From: Amycolatopsis sp. CA-128772
GTDB lineage: Bacteria > Actinomycetota > Actinomycetes > Mycobacteriales > Pseudonocardiaceae
Length of the DNA stretch: 64,000 bases
Direction of reading: 5' to 3'
Assembly (NCBI RefSeq): GCF_002904295.1
Contig: NZ_PPHG01000087.1
Location: 1-64,000, forward strand
Shown: piece after piece, positions 53,186-61,625 of the stretch
How positions within the stretch are numbered: the stretch's first letter is position 1
Layout of the letters: the number at the start of each line of letters is the position of its first letter
Translations under genes and position numbers: made by a program
The notes under the pieces: model-generated
What the model saw: the letters and a program-made list of their open reading frames with translations, nothing else
What the model was told of the DNA's origin: nothing
Database searches by the model: none

Positions 53186-54451
53186 TTGTCGTCGTTGACG
53201 GTGTTGTTCGGGGTGGCGGGCCTGCTCGCGCTCGCCGCGGCGATCGTGCCGAAGCTGGTCGCCGACCGGCCGTTCTCGGTGCCGCTGGTGATGCTCGCGG
53301 CCGGGATCGTGCTCGGCCTGCTGCCGCTGCCCGCGCCCTACGGTGACGGCTGGAGCGACCCGGCCGCCCACCTGCACGGCGTGGAGTCGTTCGCGCAGCT
53401 GGGCATCCTGGTCGCGCTCGCCGGCGCGGGCTTGTCCGTCGACCGTCCGTTCGGGCTGCGCCGGTGGGGCTCGACCTGGCGGTTGCTGGCCCTGACCATG
53501 CCGGTGTCCATCCTGGCCATCGCCGTGCTCGGGTACTGGTGGCTCGCCCTGGCGCCCGGGGTGGCGCTGCTGCTGGCCGCGGCCCTGGCGCCGACGGACC
53601 CGGTGCTGGCGGGCGACATCGGCGTCCCGCACCCCGACGTCGAGCCGGACCTGGCCCGGAACAACGAGATCCGCTTCACCCTGACCACCGAGGCCGGGCT
53701 CAACGACGGCCTGACCATGCCGTTCGTCCTGCTCGGCCTGGCCATGGTGGGCAGCGAGCCGAGCCTGGACCTGACCTGGGTCCTGGTGGACCTCCTGCTG
53801 CCGCTGGTCATCGGCGTCGTCGCCGGCCTGGTCACCGGCCGGGTGCTGGGCTGGGCGATCTTCCGGACGCCGTCGGACCGGCTGCGGCTGGCCGAGTACG
53901 CCGACGGGCTGGTCCTGCTCGCGCTCGCCTTCGTGCCCTACGCGCTCGCGGAAGCGGCCCACGGCAACGGGTTCGTGGCCGTGTTCGTCGCCGCCGTCGC
54001 GGTGCGCACGCAGGAACGCGAGCACGATTACCACGGCGTCCTGCACGCGTTCGGCCACCAGCTGGAACGGCTGTTCGTCCCGATCGCGCTGCTCGGGCTG
54101 GGCCTGGCGCTCGGCGACGGCCTGCTGCGCGGCCTGCGTCCCCTGGAGGTGGTGCTCGCGGTCGTCGCGGTCCTGGTGGTCCGGCCGCTGGTGGGCTGGC
54201 TCTCCCTGCTCGGCGCGCCGTCGCCCGGACGGCCGGCGACGGCGGCGATCGCGTTCTTCGGCGTGCGCGGCATCGGCACGCTGTTCTACCTGGCCTACGC
54301 CCTCGACCGGCAACCGGTCCCGCAGCAGGACGTGCTGTGGCGGGTCGGCGCGCTGGCCATCGCCGTTTCGGTGATCGTCCACGGTGTTCTCGCCGAGCCG
54401 GCGATCCAGCGGATCGAGCGGATGGGCGGTCATCTGCCGGCCGATGTGTAA
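53186..54451 (+). CDS. Cation/proton antiporter (CPA1 family)
   Basis: This 421-residue membrane protein has about 12 helices and the antiporter core motifs: ALAPTDPVLAGDIGVPHP and EAGLNDGLTMPFVLLGLA, where the acidic residues of the ion site sit, and FFGVRGIGTLFYLAYAL near the C-terminus. Sodium or potassium cannot be told apart. It starts at a TTG (53186) eight bases after AGGAGG; no ATG or GTG lies before the first helix. It is preceded by a 130-base gap with no gene. Confidence 0.92.
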   Translation: MSSLTVLFGVAGLLALAAAIVPKLVADRPFSVPLVMLAAGIVLGLLPLPAPYGDGWSDPAAHLHGVESFAQLGILVALAGAGLSVDRPFGLRRWGSTWRLLALTMPVSILAIAVLGYWWLALAPGVALLLAAALAPTDPVLAGDIGVPHPDVEPDLARNNEIRFTLTTEAGLNDGLTMPFVLLGLAMVGSEPSLDLTWVLVDLLLPLVIGVVAGLVTGRVLGWAIFRTPSDRLRLAEYADGLVLLALAFVPYALAEAAHGNGFVAVFVAAVAVRTQEREHDYHGVLHAFGHQLERLFVPIALLGLGLALGDGLLRGLRPLEVVLAVVAVLVVRPLVGWLSLLGAPSPGRPATAAIAFFGVRGIGTLFYLAYALDRQPVPQQDVLWRVGALAIAVSVIVHGVLAEPAIQRIERMGGHLPADV

Positions 54452-54537
54452 GCCGCGAACCAGTGGGTAACCCTACGGCAAGGCCCTTTTGGCGACTGGC
54501 CGATCCGGAAATGTCGCCGCGACGGAAGGTGCACTCG

Positions 54538-54720
54538 ATGAACGACAAGCTGGAAAACAAGGGCGAAGAGTTCAAGGGCCGGGCCAAGGAAGCCGTCGGC
54601 GACGCCACGGGCAACGAGCAGTGGCAGGCCGAGGGCAAGGCGGACCAGGCCAAGGGCTCGCTCAAGCAGGCCGGTGAGAAGGTCAAGGACGCCGTCAAGG
54701 GCGTCACCGACAAGGACTGA
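54538..54720 (+). CDS. CsbD-like stress protein
   Basis: This 60-residue, highly charged helical protein, MNDKLENKGEEFKGRAKEAV, then GDATGNEQWQAEGKADQAKG, has the CsbD family pattern. Such proteins accumulate in general stress; their molecular role is unknown. GGAAGG precedes the ATG, and a strong terminator hairpin follows the stop by 12 bases. Confidence 0.93.
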   Translation: MNDKLENKGEEFKGRAKEAVGDATGNEQWQAEGKADQAKGSLKQAGEKVKDAVKGVTDKD

Positions 54721-54732
54721 CCTGGTTTTTCC

Positions 54733-54765
54733 GCTGCCGCACCCCGGCTTCCGGGGTGCGGCAGC
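54733..54765 (+). terminator. Terminator hairpin after the CsbD-like gene
   Basis: GCTGCCGCACCCCGG and its perfect 15-base complement flank a 3-base loop. It separates the CsbD-like gene from the hydrolase gene that begins 23 bases later. Confidence 0.9.
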
Positions 54766-54787
54766 ACTCTTTCCGGGAGGGCAGCAG

Positions 54788-55666
54788 GTGTTCGAGGGCT
54801 TCACGCTGGACCGCGTCGACGTCGGCGAGGTGACGCTCCGGGTGCGCCACGGCGGCTCGGGACCCCCGCTGCTGCTGGTGCACGGCCACCCGCGCACGCA
54901 CACGACGTGGCACCGGGTGGCCCCGCGGCTCGCGGAGCGGTTCACCGTGGTGTGCGCCGACACCCGCGGCTACGGCGAGTCGACCAAGCCGCCGACCGAC
55001 GAAGCCCACACCCCCTACAGCAAACGCGCCATGGCGGCGGACTGCATCGCGTTGATGCGGCACCTCGGGCACGACCGGTTCTTCGTGGCCGGTCACGACC
55101 GCGGTGCGTACGTGGCGACCCGGCTGGCGCTCGACCACCCGCAGGTGATCCTCGGCGCCGCGATCCTCGACGCCGTCCCGATCGGCGAAGCCCTCGCCCG
55201 CTGCGACGCGCGGTTCGCGCGCGAGTGGTTCCACTGGTTCTTCTTCGCCCAGCCCGGGAAACCGGAGCGGGCGATCACCGCCGACCCCGACGCCTGGTAC
55301 GAAGTCGAGGCGAAGAACACACCCGAACGCCTCGGCGAAGAGAACTTCGCCGACTTCCACCGCGCCATCCACGACCCCGCCACGGTCACCGCGATGCTCG
55401 AGGACTACCGCGCCGGCCTGGGCGTCGACCGCGCCCACGACGACGCCGACCAAGCCGCCGGGCGGCGGATCACCTGCCCCGCCCTGGTCCTCTGGTCGAG
55501 CGACGACGACCTGGAAGACCTCTACGGCGACGTCCTGGCCGTCTGGCGCCCGTGGGCGACCGACCTGCGCGGGCACGCCATCAAGTCCGGGCACCACGTG
55601 GCCGAGGAGAATCCCGAAGCCCTCGCCGCCGCACTCGCCGCGTTCTTCGGCGGCCTTCAGCGGTAG
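54788..55666 (+). CDS. Alpha/beta hydrolase, haloacetate dehalogenase-like
   Basis: This 292-residue hydrolase resembles fluoroacetate/haloacetate dehalogenases: LLLVHGHPRTHTTWHRVAP, CADTRGYGESTKP, the nucleophile elbow VAGHDRGAYVATRLALDHP with aspartate as nucleophile, and the catalytic histidine in KSGHHVAEENPEALA. The YSKRAMAADCIALMRHLG stretch is shared with that family. Natural substrates of actinomycete members are mostly unknown. The GTG at 54788 lies nine bases after GGGAGG. Its end overlaps the convergent SDR gene by 10 bases. Confidence 0.9.
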   Translation: MFEGFTLDRVDVGEVTLRVRHGGSGPPLLLVHGHPRTHTTWHRVAPRLAERFTVVCADTRGYGESTKPPTDEAHTPYSKRAMAADCIALMRHLGHDRFFVAGHDRGAYVATRLALDHPQVILGAAILDAVPIGEALARCDARFAREWFHWFFFAQPGKPERAITADPDAWYEVEAKNTPERLGEENFADFHRAIHDPATVTAMLEDYRAGLGVDRAHDDADQAAGRRITCPALVLWSSDDDLEDLYGDVLAVWRPWATDLRGHAIKSGHHVAEENPEALAAALAAFFGGLQR

Positions 55667-56430
55667 CGGGACGCGAGTTCCGGCCGCTGGCCCCCGAAGG
55701 CGGCCAGGTCGGCCCGGAAGACGGCGGCCAGCAGGCTCGCGTCCTCGACGCCGGGGGCGGTGACCACCTCGCCGAGCTCGAAGCCGCGCAGGCCGGCGGT
55801 GACGACGTCGGCCGCGGACATCCGGGGCACGGCGCTCAGGTCCAGCCCCTGCCGCTCGTGGAACTCCGTGGCGACGACACCCGGGCACAGCACCTGCACC
55901 CGGACGCCGGTGCCCTCGAGCTCGGCGTTCAGCGTCTGCGACAGCGCAACCAGGTAGGCGAGCGAGCCGGCGTACACCGCCCGGCGAGGCAGGACGGCGG
56001 CGTCCGCGGGGCCGCTGAACGCGATCATCCCGGCCACGTTGACGATCCGCCCCGCGCCCCGTTCCCGCATGCCCGCGACCGCGGCGCGGGTCAGCATGGT
56101 CGGCGCGGTGACCTTGACGTGGACGAGCTCGCGGGCCTTGTCCGCGGGCAGCTCGGCCAGCGGCATGTAGTGGGCGACGCCGGCGTTGTTGACGAGCATC
56201 GTCAGCGGCTCGGCGGCGCAGATCGCGGCCACCGCGTCGACACCGGCGCCGGTGGACAGGTCGGCGGCCACCGTGCGGACCTCGGTACCGGGATGCGCGG
56301 CGGCGAACTCCGCGAGCCGGTCTTCACGGCGGCCGGTGACGATCAGGGCATAGCCGTCGGCGGCGAGCCGTTCGGCGAAGGCGCGGCCGATGCCGGAGGT
56401 GGCGCCGGTGACGAGGGCGAGCTGCTTCAT
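55657..56430 (-). CDS. Short-chain dehydrogenase/reductase lacking the catalytic lysine
   Basis: This 257-residue Rossmann protein has TGATSGIG for cofactor binding, LVNNAGVAHY and a segment RIVNVAGMIAFSG. The active-site motif reads YAGSLAYLVALSQ, so the usual YxxxK is YxxxL. The codons are TAC GCC GGC TCG CTC, so this is not a reading slip. Arg in TGRREDR points to NADP. The start MKQLALVTG is preceded by AAAGGAA; the long upstream extension is low-complexity. The function may be non-catalytic or altered. Confidence 0.85.
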   Translation of the reverse strand: MKQLALVTGATSGIGRAFAERLAADGYALIVTGRREDRLAEFAAAHPGTEVRTVAADLSTGAGVDAVAAICAAEPLTMLVNNAGVAHYMPLAELPADKARELVHVKVTAPTMLTRAAVAGMRERGAGRIVNVAGMIAFSGPADAAVLPRRAVYAGSLAYLVALSQTLNAELEGTGVRVQVLCPGVVATEFHERQGLDLSAVPRMSAADVVTAGLRGFELGEVVTAPGVEDASLLAAVFRADLAAFGGQRPELASRYR

Positions 56431-56575
56431 GGGGTTCCTTTCGGTCTCCTCCCGACTATCGGCGCGCCGCGCGTGCTCAGGAAGGGGCCGGGTTTTCCTG
56501 GGAACGGCGGTACCAGGACAACCGGCCGGCACTGCTGGGCGTTACCGGGATCCACCCGCTCGTCGAGGAACAGCG

Positions 56576-58300
56576 TTAGCCCGGCATGCGCCGGGTGCCA
56601 TCGCCCAGTGGCTCGGTCCGGCCGCTCGCATCCAGGCGTTCCAGCAGCGGGATCATCACGCGGCGGGTGCTGCCCAGGGCCCGGCGCGCCTCGGAAACCG
56701 TGAACGGCTGCGGCAACCGCTGCAGCTCGTCCGCCGCTCGGTCCTCCGCGTGCGGGCCGAGCACGATCCCTTCGGCGATCGCCGTCAGGCGCCCGAGGCG
56801 GACGGCGGCCGCCAGCTCCCGGCGGCCGAGGCCCAGCGCTCGCAGCTCGTCGGCTTCGGGCGCGCGGAACGGGTCCTCCGCGAGCCGCTTCAGTACCGTC
56901 TCCAGTGCCTTCTCCACCGCCGGCGCGAGCCCGGCGCCGGGACGGCGGACGAGCCCGCCCGCGACCTCGAACCCCGTTCCCGCGAGGACGGGCACGACCA
57001 GCTCCGGGACGGGCAGGCCGAGCCGCTGCCGCAGCGCCTCCACCGGCACGCCCGCGGCCGTGGCGTCCCACGCGCCGACGATCTCGGCCGCCTGCGCCCG
57101 CAACGCGGCGAACCGTCCGTGGTCCGCGCACCACTCGCCCAGCCGCTCCCCCGTCTCCGGCAACCCCATCGCCGTGAAGTCCCCCGCGCGCACGAAACCC
57201 TTGCGGCGCAGGTAGGTCCGCGCCAGGCCGGGTTCGGTCAGCTCGCGTCCCCGGGCGCGCGCCGCGCCTCGGCGGGACAGCGACGGCGGGTCGACGTCGA
57301 GGACGTCGAACCCGGCGGCGATCCGGTGCTCGCCCGGGTCGCGCACCAAGCCGCGGTCCCCGACGCGCAGCGGCAGCGCGGTGGCCGTGACGAGCCGCGC
57401 GGTGTCCGTCCCCAACGGACGGACCCGGACCGGCACGGCCACCGTGCCCAGGTGCAGGACGAGTTCGCGGTGCAGGTCCCCGGCGGCCGCGCCGCGCAGC
57501 CGGACGTCGAACTCCGCCGTGGTGCGCCAGCGGCCGGGGGTGAGCAGGACGTCCCCGCGGCGGACGTCGCCGCGCGCGGTGCCGCGCAGGTTCACCGCCA
57601 CCCGGGCCACCGCGCCGACCCGCTCGCGGGGTTCGCCGAGCGCCTGCAGGCCGCGGACCTTCACCCGCGTGGGCCCCAGCCGCAGCTCGTCCCCCACGGC
57701 GATGGTGCCGGCGGCCAGCGTGCCGGTGACGACCGTGCCCGCTCCGGACACCGTGAAGGCGCGGTCGATCCACAGCCGGACGTCGGCGTCCGGAGCGGGC
57801 TCCGGCAAGCCGGCGGTCAGGTCGCCGATCGCCGTGCGCAGTCCGCCCAGGCCCGCGCCGGTGGTGCCGCTGACGGCGACGCTCGGCACCGTCCCCAGCG
57901 ACGTCTTCGCGATCTCCGCCCGCGCGGAGGCCGTCGCGGCGGCCGGGTCGGCCCGGTCGGCCTTGGTGACAACCAGCAGGCCACGGCGGACACCGAACGC
58001 GTCCAGGGCGGCGAGGTGCTCGGCCGACTGCGGCATCCAGCCCTCGTCCGCGGCCACGACGAACAACACGGCCGGGGCCGGCCCGGCGCCGGCGAGCATG
58101 TTCGGCACGAACCGCTCGTGACCCGGCACGTCCACGAAGGCGACGTCCTCGTCGCCGATCCGGGTCCACGCAAAGCCGAGGTCGATGGTGAGACCGCGGC
58201 GGCGTTCCTCGGCCCACCGGTCCGGCTCCATCCCGGTCAGCCGCCGCACCAGCGTGGACTTCCCGTGGTCGACGTGCCCGGCGGTGACGATCACCCGCAT
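56576..58300 (-). CDS. selB: Selenocysteine-specific translation elongation factor SelB
   Basis: This 574-residue GTPase has G1 AGHVDHGKST, G3 DVPGHERF and G4 TKAD, followed by beta-barrel domains and C-terminal winged helices (from about residue 390) that bind the SECIS hairpin of the mRNA. It delivers Sec-tRNA to UGA codons. It overlaps selA by 10 bases in the same direction, giving an operon of tRNA-Sec, selA and selB. The 145-base gap downstream holds no gene. Confidence 0.97.
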   Translation of the reverse strand: MRVIVTAGHVDHGKSTLVRRLTGMEPDRWAEERRRGLTIDLGFAWTRIGDEDVAFVDVPGHERFVPNMLAGAGPAPAVLFVVAADEGWMPQSAEHLAALDAFGVRRGLLVVTKADRADPAAATASARAEIAKTSLGTVPSVAVSGTTGAGLGGLRTAIGDLTAGLPEPAPDADVRLWIDRAFTVSGAGTVVTGTLAAGTIAVGDELRLGPTRVKVRGLQALGEPRERVGAVARVAVNLRGTARGDVRRGDVLLTPGRWRTTAEFDVRLRGAAAGDLHRELVLHLGTVAVPVRVRPLGTDTARLVTATALPLRVGDRGLVRDPGEHRIAAGFDVLDVDPPSLSRRGAARARGRELTEPGLARTYLRRKGFVRAGDFTAMGLPETGERLGEWCADHGRFAALRAQAAEIVGAWDATAAGVPVEALRQRLGLPVPELVVPVLAGTGFEVAGGLVRRPGAGLAPAVEKALETVLKRLAEDPFRAPEADELRALGLGRRELAAAVRLGRLTAIAEGIVLGPHAEDRAADELQRLPQPFTVSEARRALGSTRRVMIPLLERLDASGRTEPLGDGTRRMPG

Positions 58301-59574
58301 CGGCGGACGGCTTCCAGCAGCTTCGCGTCCTCTTCCGGCCGCACGGTCCGGAGGTCCAGCAGGCAGCGGTCCTTGACGACCCGGCCGGCCACCGCGGGGT
58401 GCCCGGTCCGCAGCGCGGCCGCGTACCGGGCCGGCAGGCTCAGCGCGACGCTGGGCAGTTCGACGCCGGGTGCCCCGCCACCGCCGACGGCCGACACCGA
58501 CCCGACCACCCGGACGTCGACGGTCCCGAGCGCCTTGACCAGCGTTTCGGCGCGGTCGCGGAGGTGCTCGACCGCCGCGCCGAGGGCCTCCTGCACGGGC
58601 GGTTCGGGCCCCCGCAGCGTCGCTTCGAGGGCGGCGAGGGTGAGCTTGTCGACCCGCAGGGCCCGCGCGGCGGGGTGCCGCCGGAGCCGTTCGACGACAT
58701 CCGCGTCGCCGAGCAGCAGCCCGGCCTGCGGGCCGCCGAGCAGCTTGTCGCCGCTGGCGGTGACGAGCGTGGCGCCCGCCCGCAGCGCGCTCGCCGCGTC
58801 GGGTTCGGCCGGCAGCAGCGGGTGCGGGGCGAGCAGGCCGGAGCCGATGTCGGCGACCAGCGGCACGCCGAGCCCGGCCAGCTCGCCGAGGGTGGCTTCG
58901 GAGGTGAACCCGGTGACGCGGTAGTTCGACGGGTGGACCTTGAGCACGAACCCGGTGTCCGGGCCGAGCGCGGCGGCGTAGTCCCGGACCGACGTCCGGT
59001 TCGTCGTGCCGACCTCGCGCAGCCGGGACCCGGCGGATTCCAGCAGGTCGGGCAGGCGGAACCCGTCACCGATCTCGACCAGCTCGCCGCGGCTGACGAC
59101 GATCTCGCGGCCCGGCGCCAGCGCGAGGGCGCAGAGCAGCAGCGCGGCCGCGTTGTTGTTGACCACGTGCACCCCGCCGGCGTCCGGCACGGCCGCGGCC
59201 AGCGCGGCGAGGGCACCCCGGCCGCGGCGCGCCCGGCTGCCGGTCGCCAGGTCGAATTCGACGTCGGTGGCGCCGCCGGCCGCGACGAGGGCGTCCAGCG
59301 CGGCCGCCGAGAGCGGCGCCCGGCCGAGGTTGGTGTGCACGACGACGCCGGTCGCGTTGATCACCGGCCGCAGCGAGGACGCGCTCGCCGGCAGCCGGGC
59401 CAGCACCGTGTCGACGACGTCGGCCGGGGCGACCTCCCCGGCCCGTGCCGCCCGCTGGACGTCGGTGACCACGGCTTTCACCAGGTCCCGGCCGAGCGAC
59501 CCGGCGGCCTTGGCGATCCGGGGCTCGCCCAGGACCGCGTCGGTCCGCGGGATCGCGCGGCGCGGGTCAGGCAT
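58291..59574 (-). CDS. selA: L-seryl-tRNA(Sec) selenium transferase
   Basis: This 427-residue PLP enzyme has the expected features: INATGVVVHTNLGRAPL, the PLP-lysine loop TASGDKLLGGPQAG and VADIGSGLLAPHPLL. It converts Ser-tRNA(Sec) to Sec-tRNA(Sec) with selenophosphate from SelD. The start ATG at 59574 shares its A with the terminal A of the encoded CCA of tRNA-Sec, so mRNA and tRNA must be separated by processing. The N-terminal length fits other SelA proteins, which supports this start. Confidence 0.97.
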   Translation of the reverse strand: MPDPRRAIPRTDAVLGEPRIAKAAGSLGRDLVKAVVTDVQRAARAGEVAPADVVDTVLARLPASASSLRPVINATGVVVHTNLGRAPLSAAALDALVAAGGATDVEFDLATGSRARRGRGALAALAAAVPDAGGVHVVNNNAAALLLCALALAPGREIVVSRGELVEIGDGFRLPDLLESAGSRLREVGTTNRTSVRDYAAALGPDTGFVLKVHPSNYRVTGFTSEATLGELAGLGVPLVADIGSGLLAPHPLLPAEPDAASALRAGATLVTASGDKLLGGPQAGLLLGDADVVERLRRHPAARALRVDKLTLAALEATLRGPEPPVQEALGAAVEHLRDRAETLVKALGTVDVRVVGSVSAVGGGGAPGVELPSVALSLPARYAAALRTGHPAVAGRVVKDRCLLDLRTVRPEEDAKLLEAVRRCG

Positions 59575-59668
59575 GGCGGAGGCGGACGGGAATCGAACCC
59601 GCCAGCGGCAGAACCTGCCGTTCGACGGTTTTGAAGACCGCGCCGGTCACCAGGCCGGATACGCCTCC
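59574..59668 (-). tRNA. selC: tRNA-Sec (UCA), with encoded CCA
   Basis: On the minus strand the gene has acceptor stem GGAGGCG/CGCCTCC, a six-base-pair-type D-arm, anticodon loop CTTCAAA (anticodon TCA), a very long variable arm (TCGAACGGCAGGTTCTGCCGCT region) and T-arm CGGGTTCGATTCCCG, followed by discriminator G and encoded CCA. The length of 95 bases and the long extra arm are diagnostic of selenocysteine tRNA. It lies directly upstream of selA. Confidence 0.97.
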
Positions 59669-59722
59669 CTGCACCATGGCAGCCATCCTGCCAAGTTCGC
59701 GCCCGGCGGGCACGATGAACCG

Positions 59723-60715
59723 GTGGGTTACCGACTGACGCAGTACGCGCACGGCGGCGGCTGCGCGTGCAAGATCCCGCCCGGCGAGCTCGAAGCGGCC
59801 GTGGCCGGCCTCACCGGCGCCTCGCCCGTTTCGCCGCCGGGCGAGCTGCTTGTGGGCCTCGACACCGGCGACGACGCGGCCGCCGTCCGGATCTCCGGGG
59901 ACACCGCGCTGATCGCCACCACGGACTTCTTCACCCCGGTCGTCGACGACGCCTACGACTGGGGCCGGATCGCCGCGGCCAACGCGCTGTCCGACGTCTA
60001 CGCCATGGGCGGCACGCCGGTGGTCGCGGTCAACCTGCTCGGCTGGCCGCGCGAGACGCTGCCGTTCGAGCTCGCCGCCGAGGTCCTGCGCGGTGGCCTC
60101 GACGTCTGCGCCGAGGCGGGGTGCCACCTGGCGGGCGGGCACAGCATCGACGACCCGGAGCCGAAGTACGGGCTCGCGGTGACCGGCGTCGCGGATCCGG
60201 CGCGGCTGCTGCGCAACGACGCGGGCCGGGCGGGCGTGCCGCTGACGTTGACCAAGCCGCTCGGCATCGGCGTGCTCAATGCGCGCCACAAGGCCACCGG
60301 CGAACGGTTCGAGCAGGCCATCGACGCGATGACGACGCTGAACGCGCCCGCGTCCCGGGCCGCGCTGGCCGCCGGGGTTTCGTGCGCCACCGACGTGACC
60401 GGGTTCGGCCTGCTGGGGCACCTGCACAAGCTGGCTCGCGCGAGTGGCGTCACCGCGCGGGTGGACCCGGCGGCGGTGCCGTACCTGGAGGGCGCGCGGG
60501 AAGCGCTGCGCGACGGGTACGTCAGCGGTGGCAGCCGGCGCAACCTCGACTGGGTCCGCCCGCACGCGGACCTGTCGCGGATTTCGCCGGACGAGGCCCT
60601 GCTGCTGGCGGACGCGCAGACCTCCGGCGGCCTGCTGGTGGCCGGGGAGCTGCCGGGGCACCCGGTAATCGGGTCCCTGGAGCCGCGGTCGGAGCACACG
60701 ATCGTCGTCGGCTGA
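59723..60715 (+). CDS. selD: Selenide, water dikinase (selenophosphate synthetase)
   Basis: This 330-residue enzyme makes selenophosphate from selenide and ATP. It contains HGGGCACKIPPGELE, where the catalytic position is Cys (not Sec) followed by the essential Lys, then LDTGDDAAAVRISGD, ATTDFFTPVVDDAYDWG and DVTGFGLLGHLHKLARASG. The GTG at 59723 begins VGYRLTQYAHGGG, matching the family's N-terminus. It is divergent from tRNA-Sec/selA with only 54 bases between, so the promoters must be close or overlapping. Confidence 0.96.
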   Translation: MGYRLTQYAHGGGCACKIPPGELEAAVAGLTGASPVSPPGELLVGLDTGDDAAAVRISGDTALIATTDFFTPVVDDAYDWGRIAAANALSDVYAMGGTPVVAVNLLGWPRETLPFELAAEVLRGGLDVCAEAGCHLAGGHSIDDPEPKYGLAVTGVADPARLLRNDAGRAGVPLTLTKPLGIGVLNARHKATGERFEQAIDAMTTLNAPASRAALAAGVSCATDVTGFGLLGHLHKLARASGVTARVDPAAVPYLEGAREALRDGYVSGGSRRNLDWVRPHADLSRISPDEALLLADAQTSGGLLVAGELPGHPVIGSLEPRSEHTIVVG

Positions 60716-60774
60716 GTTTCCCGGCCGGACGGGCCGGGTACGCGCCGGGGAGAAGAACGATCAGGAGGTGTGCC

Positions 60775-60987
60775 ATGCCAGCTCCGGAACGGGACAGCCT
60801 CGAACAGCACCTGTCCGAGACCGAGTACCCGTGCGGCCGCGACGAGCTCCTGCGCCGCGCGGCGGCGGCGGGCGGCGGCGACGGGGTGCTCGGTTCGCTG
60901 GGCGGCCTGCCCGGCGGCGACCGGTACGAGAACTTCGACGCCGTGTGGGAGGCGGTGTCGGCCAAGCACATCGGCGGGGCGCCCTGA
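60775..60987 (+). CDS. DUF2795 domain protein
   Basis: This 70-residue protein follows the DUF2795 pattern: LEQHLSETEYPCGRDELLRRA, then LGSLGGLPGGDRYENFDAVWEAV. The function of the family is unknown. A strong AGGAGG precedes the ATG. It lies 59 bases after selD and may be transcribed with it. Confidence 0.9.
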   Translation: MPAPERDSLEQHLSETEYPCGRDELLRRAAAAGGGDGVLGSLGGLPGGDRYENFDAVWEAVSAKHIGGAP

Positions 60988-61031
60988 GTGCGACGCCGGG
61001 AATTGTCGGTGCCGGTCGTTAGGGTGGCGCC

Positions 61032-61598
61032 ATGACGACTTTGACCGGCCGCCCGAACACCGCCCTGCTCGTCGTCGACGTGCAGAACGGGGTGATGGAG
61101 ACGGCCCACGACCGTTCCGGAGTCCTCGCGAACATCATCGCGTTGGTGGAGCGCGCCCGCGCGGCGGGTACCGAGGTGGTGTGGGTGCAGCACGCGAGCG
61201 ACGAGCTGCCGCGCGGCAGTTCGCCGTGGGAGTACGTGCCGGAGCTGGTACGCCGCGAGAAAGAGCCCTTGGTGCACAAGCTGTACGGGGATTCGTTCGA
61301 GGACACGGACCTCGAGGAGGTCCTGTCGGCCCGGGGGATCGGCGGGCTGGTGGTGGCGGGCGCCCAGACGGACGCGTGCATCCGCTCGACCCTCCACGGC
61401 GCGCTGGTGCGCGGGTACGACGTGACGCTGGTGTCGGACGCGCACACGACGGAGGACCTGTCGGCGTATGGGGCGCCGTCGCCGGGGCAGGTCATCGCGC
61501 ACACGAACATGTACTGGAAGTACCAGACCGCGCCGGGGCGGACGGCGGGGACGGTGGAGACGGCTGAGGTGGAGTTCGGGGTGAAGGCGCCGGCTTGA
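61032..61598 (+). CDS. Isochorismatase-like cysteine hydrolase
   Basis: This 188-residue hydrolase has the three catalytic positions of the isochorismatase-like family: Asp in LLVVDVQNGVM, Lys in EPLVHKLYGDSFEDTDLEEVL and Cys in VVAGAQTDACIRSTLHGA. Members hydrolyse amides such as nicotinamide or simple ureas; the exact substrate is not evident. The ATG follows a 44-base gap after the DUF2795 gene. Confidence 0.9.
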   Translation: MTTLTGRPNTALLVVDVQNGVMETAHDRSGVLANIIALVERARAAGTEVVWVQHASDELPRGSSPWEYVPELVRREKEPLVHKLYGDSFEDTDLEEVLSARGIGGLVVAGAQTDACIRSTLHGALVRGYDVTLVSDAHTTEDLSAYGAPSPGQVIAHTNMYWKYQTAPGRTAGTVETAEVEFGVKAPA

Positions 61599-61625
61599 GG
61601 GGTGGTCTGCGGCCTGCCGGTTTTG

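Noticed and set aside
54452..54537. SigB-type promoter (GGGTAA at about 54468) upstream of the CsbD-like gene
   Set aside because: A GGGTAA is present, but no matching GTTT-type -35 lies at the right distance, so support is too weak for a feature.
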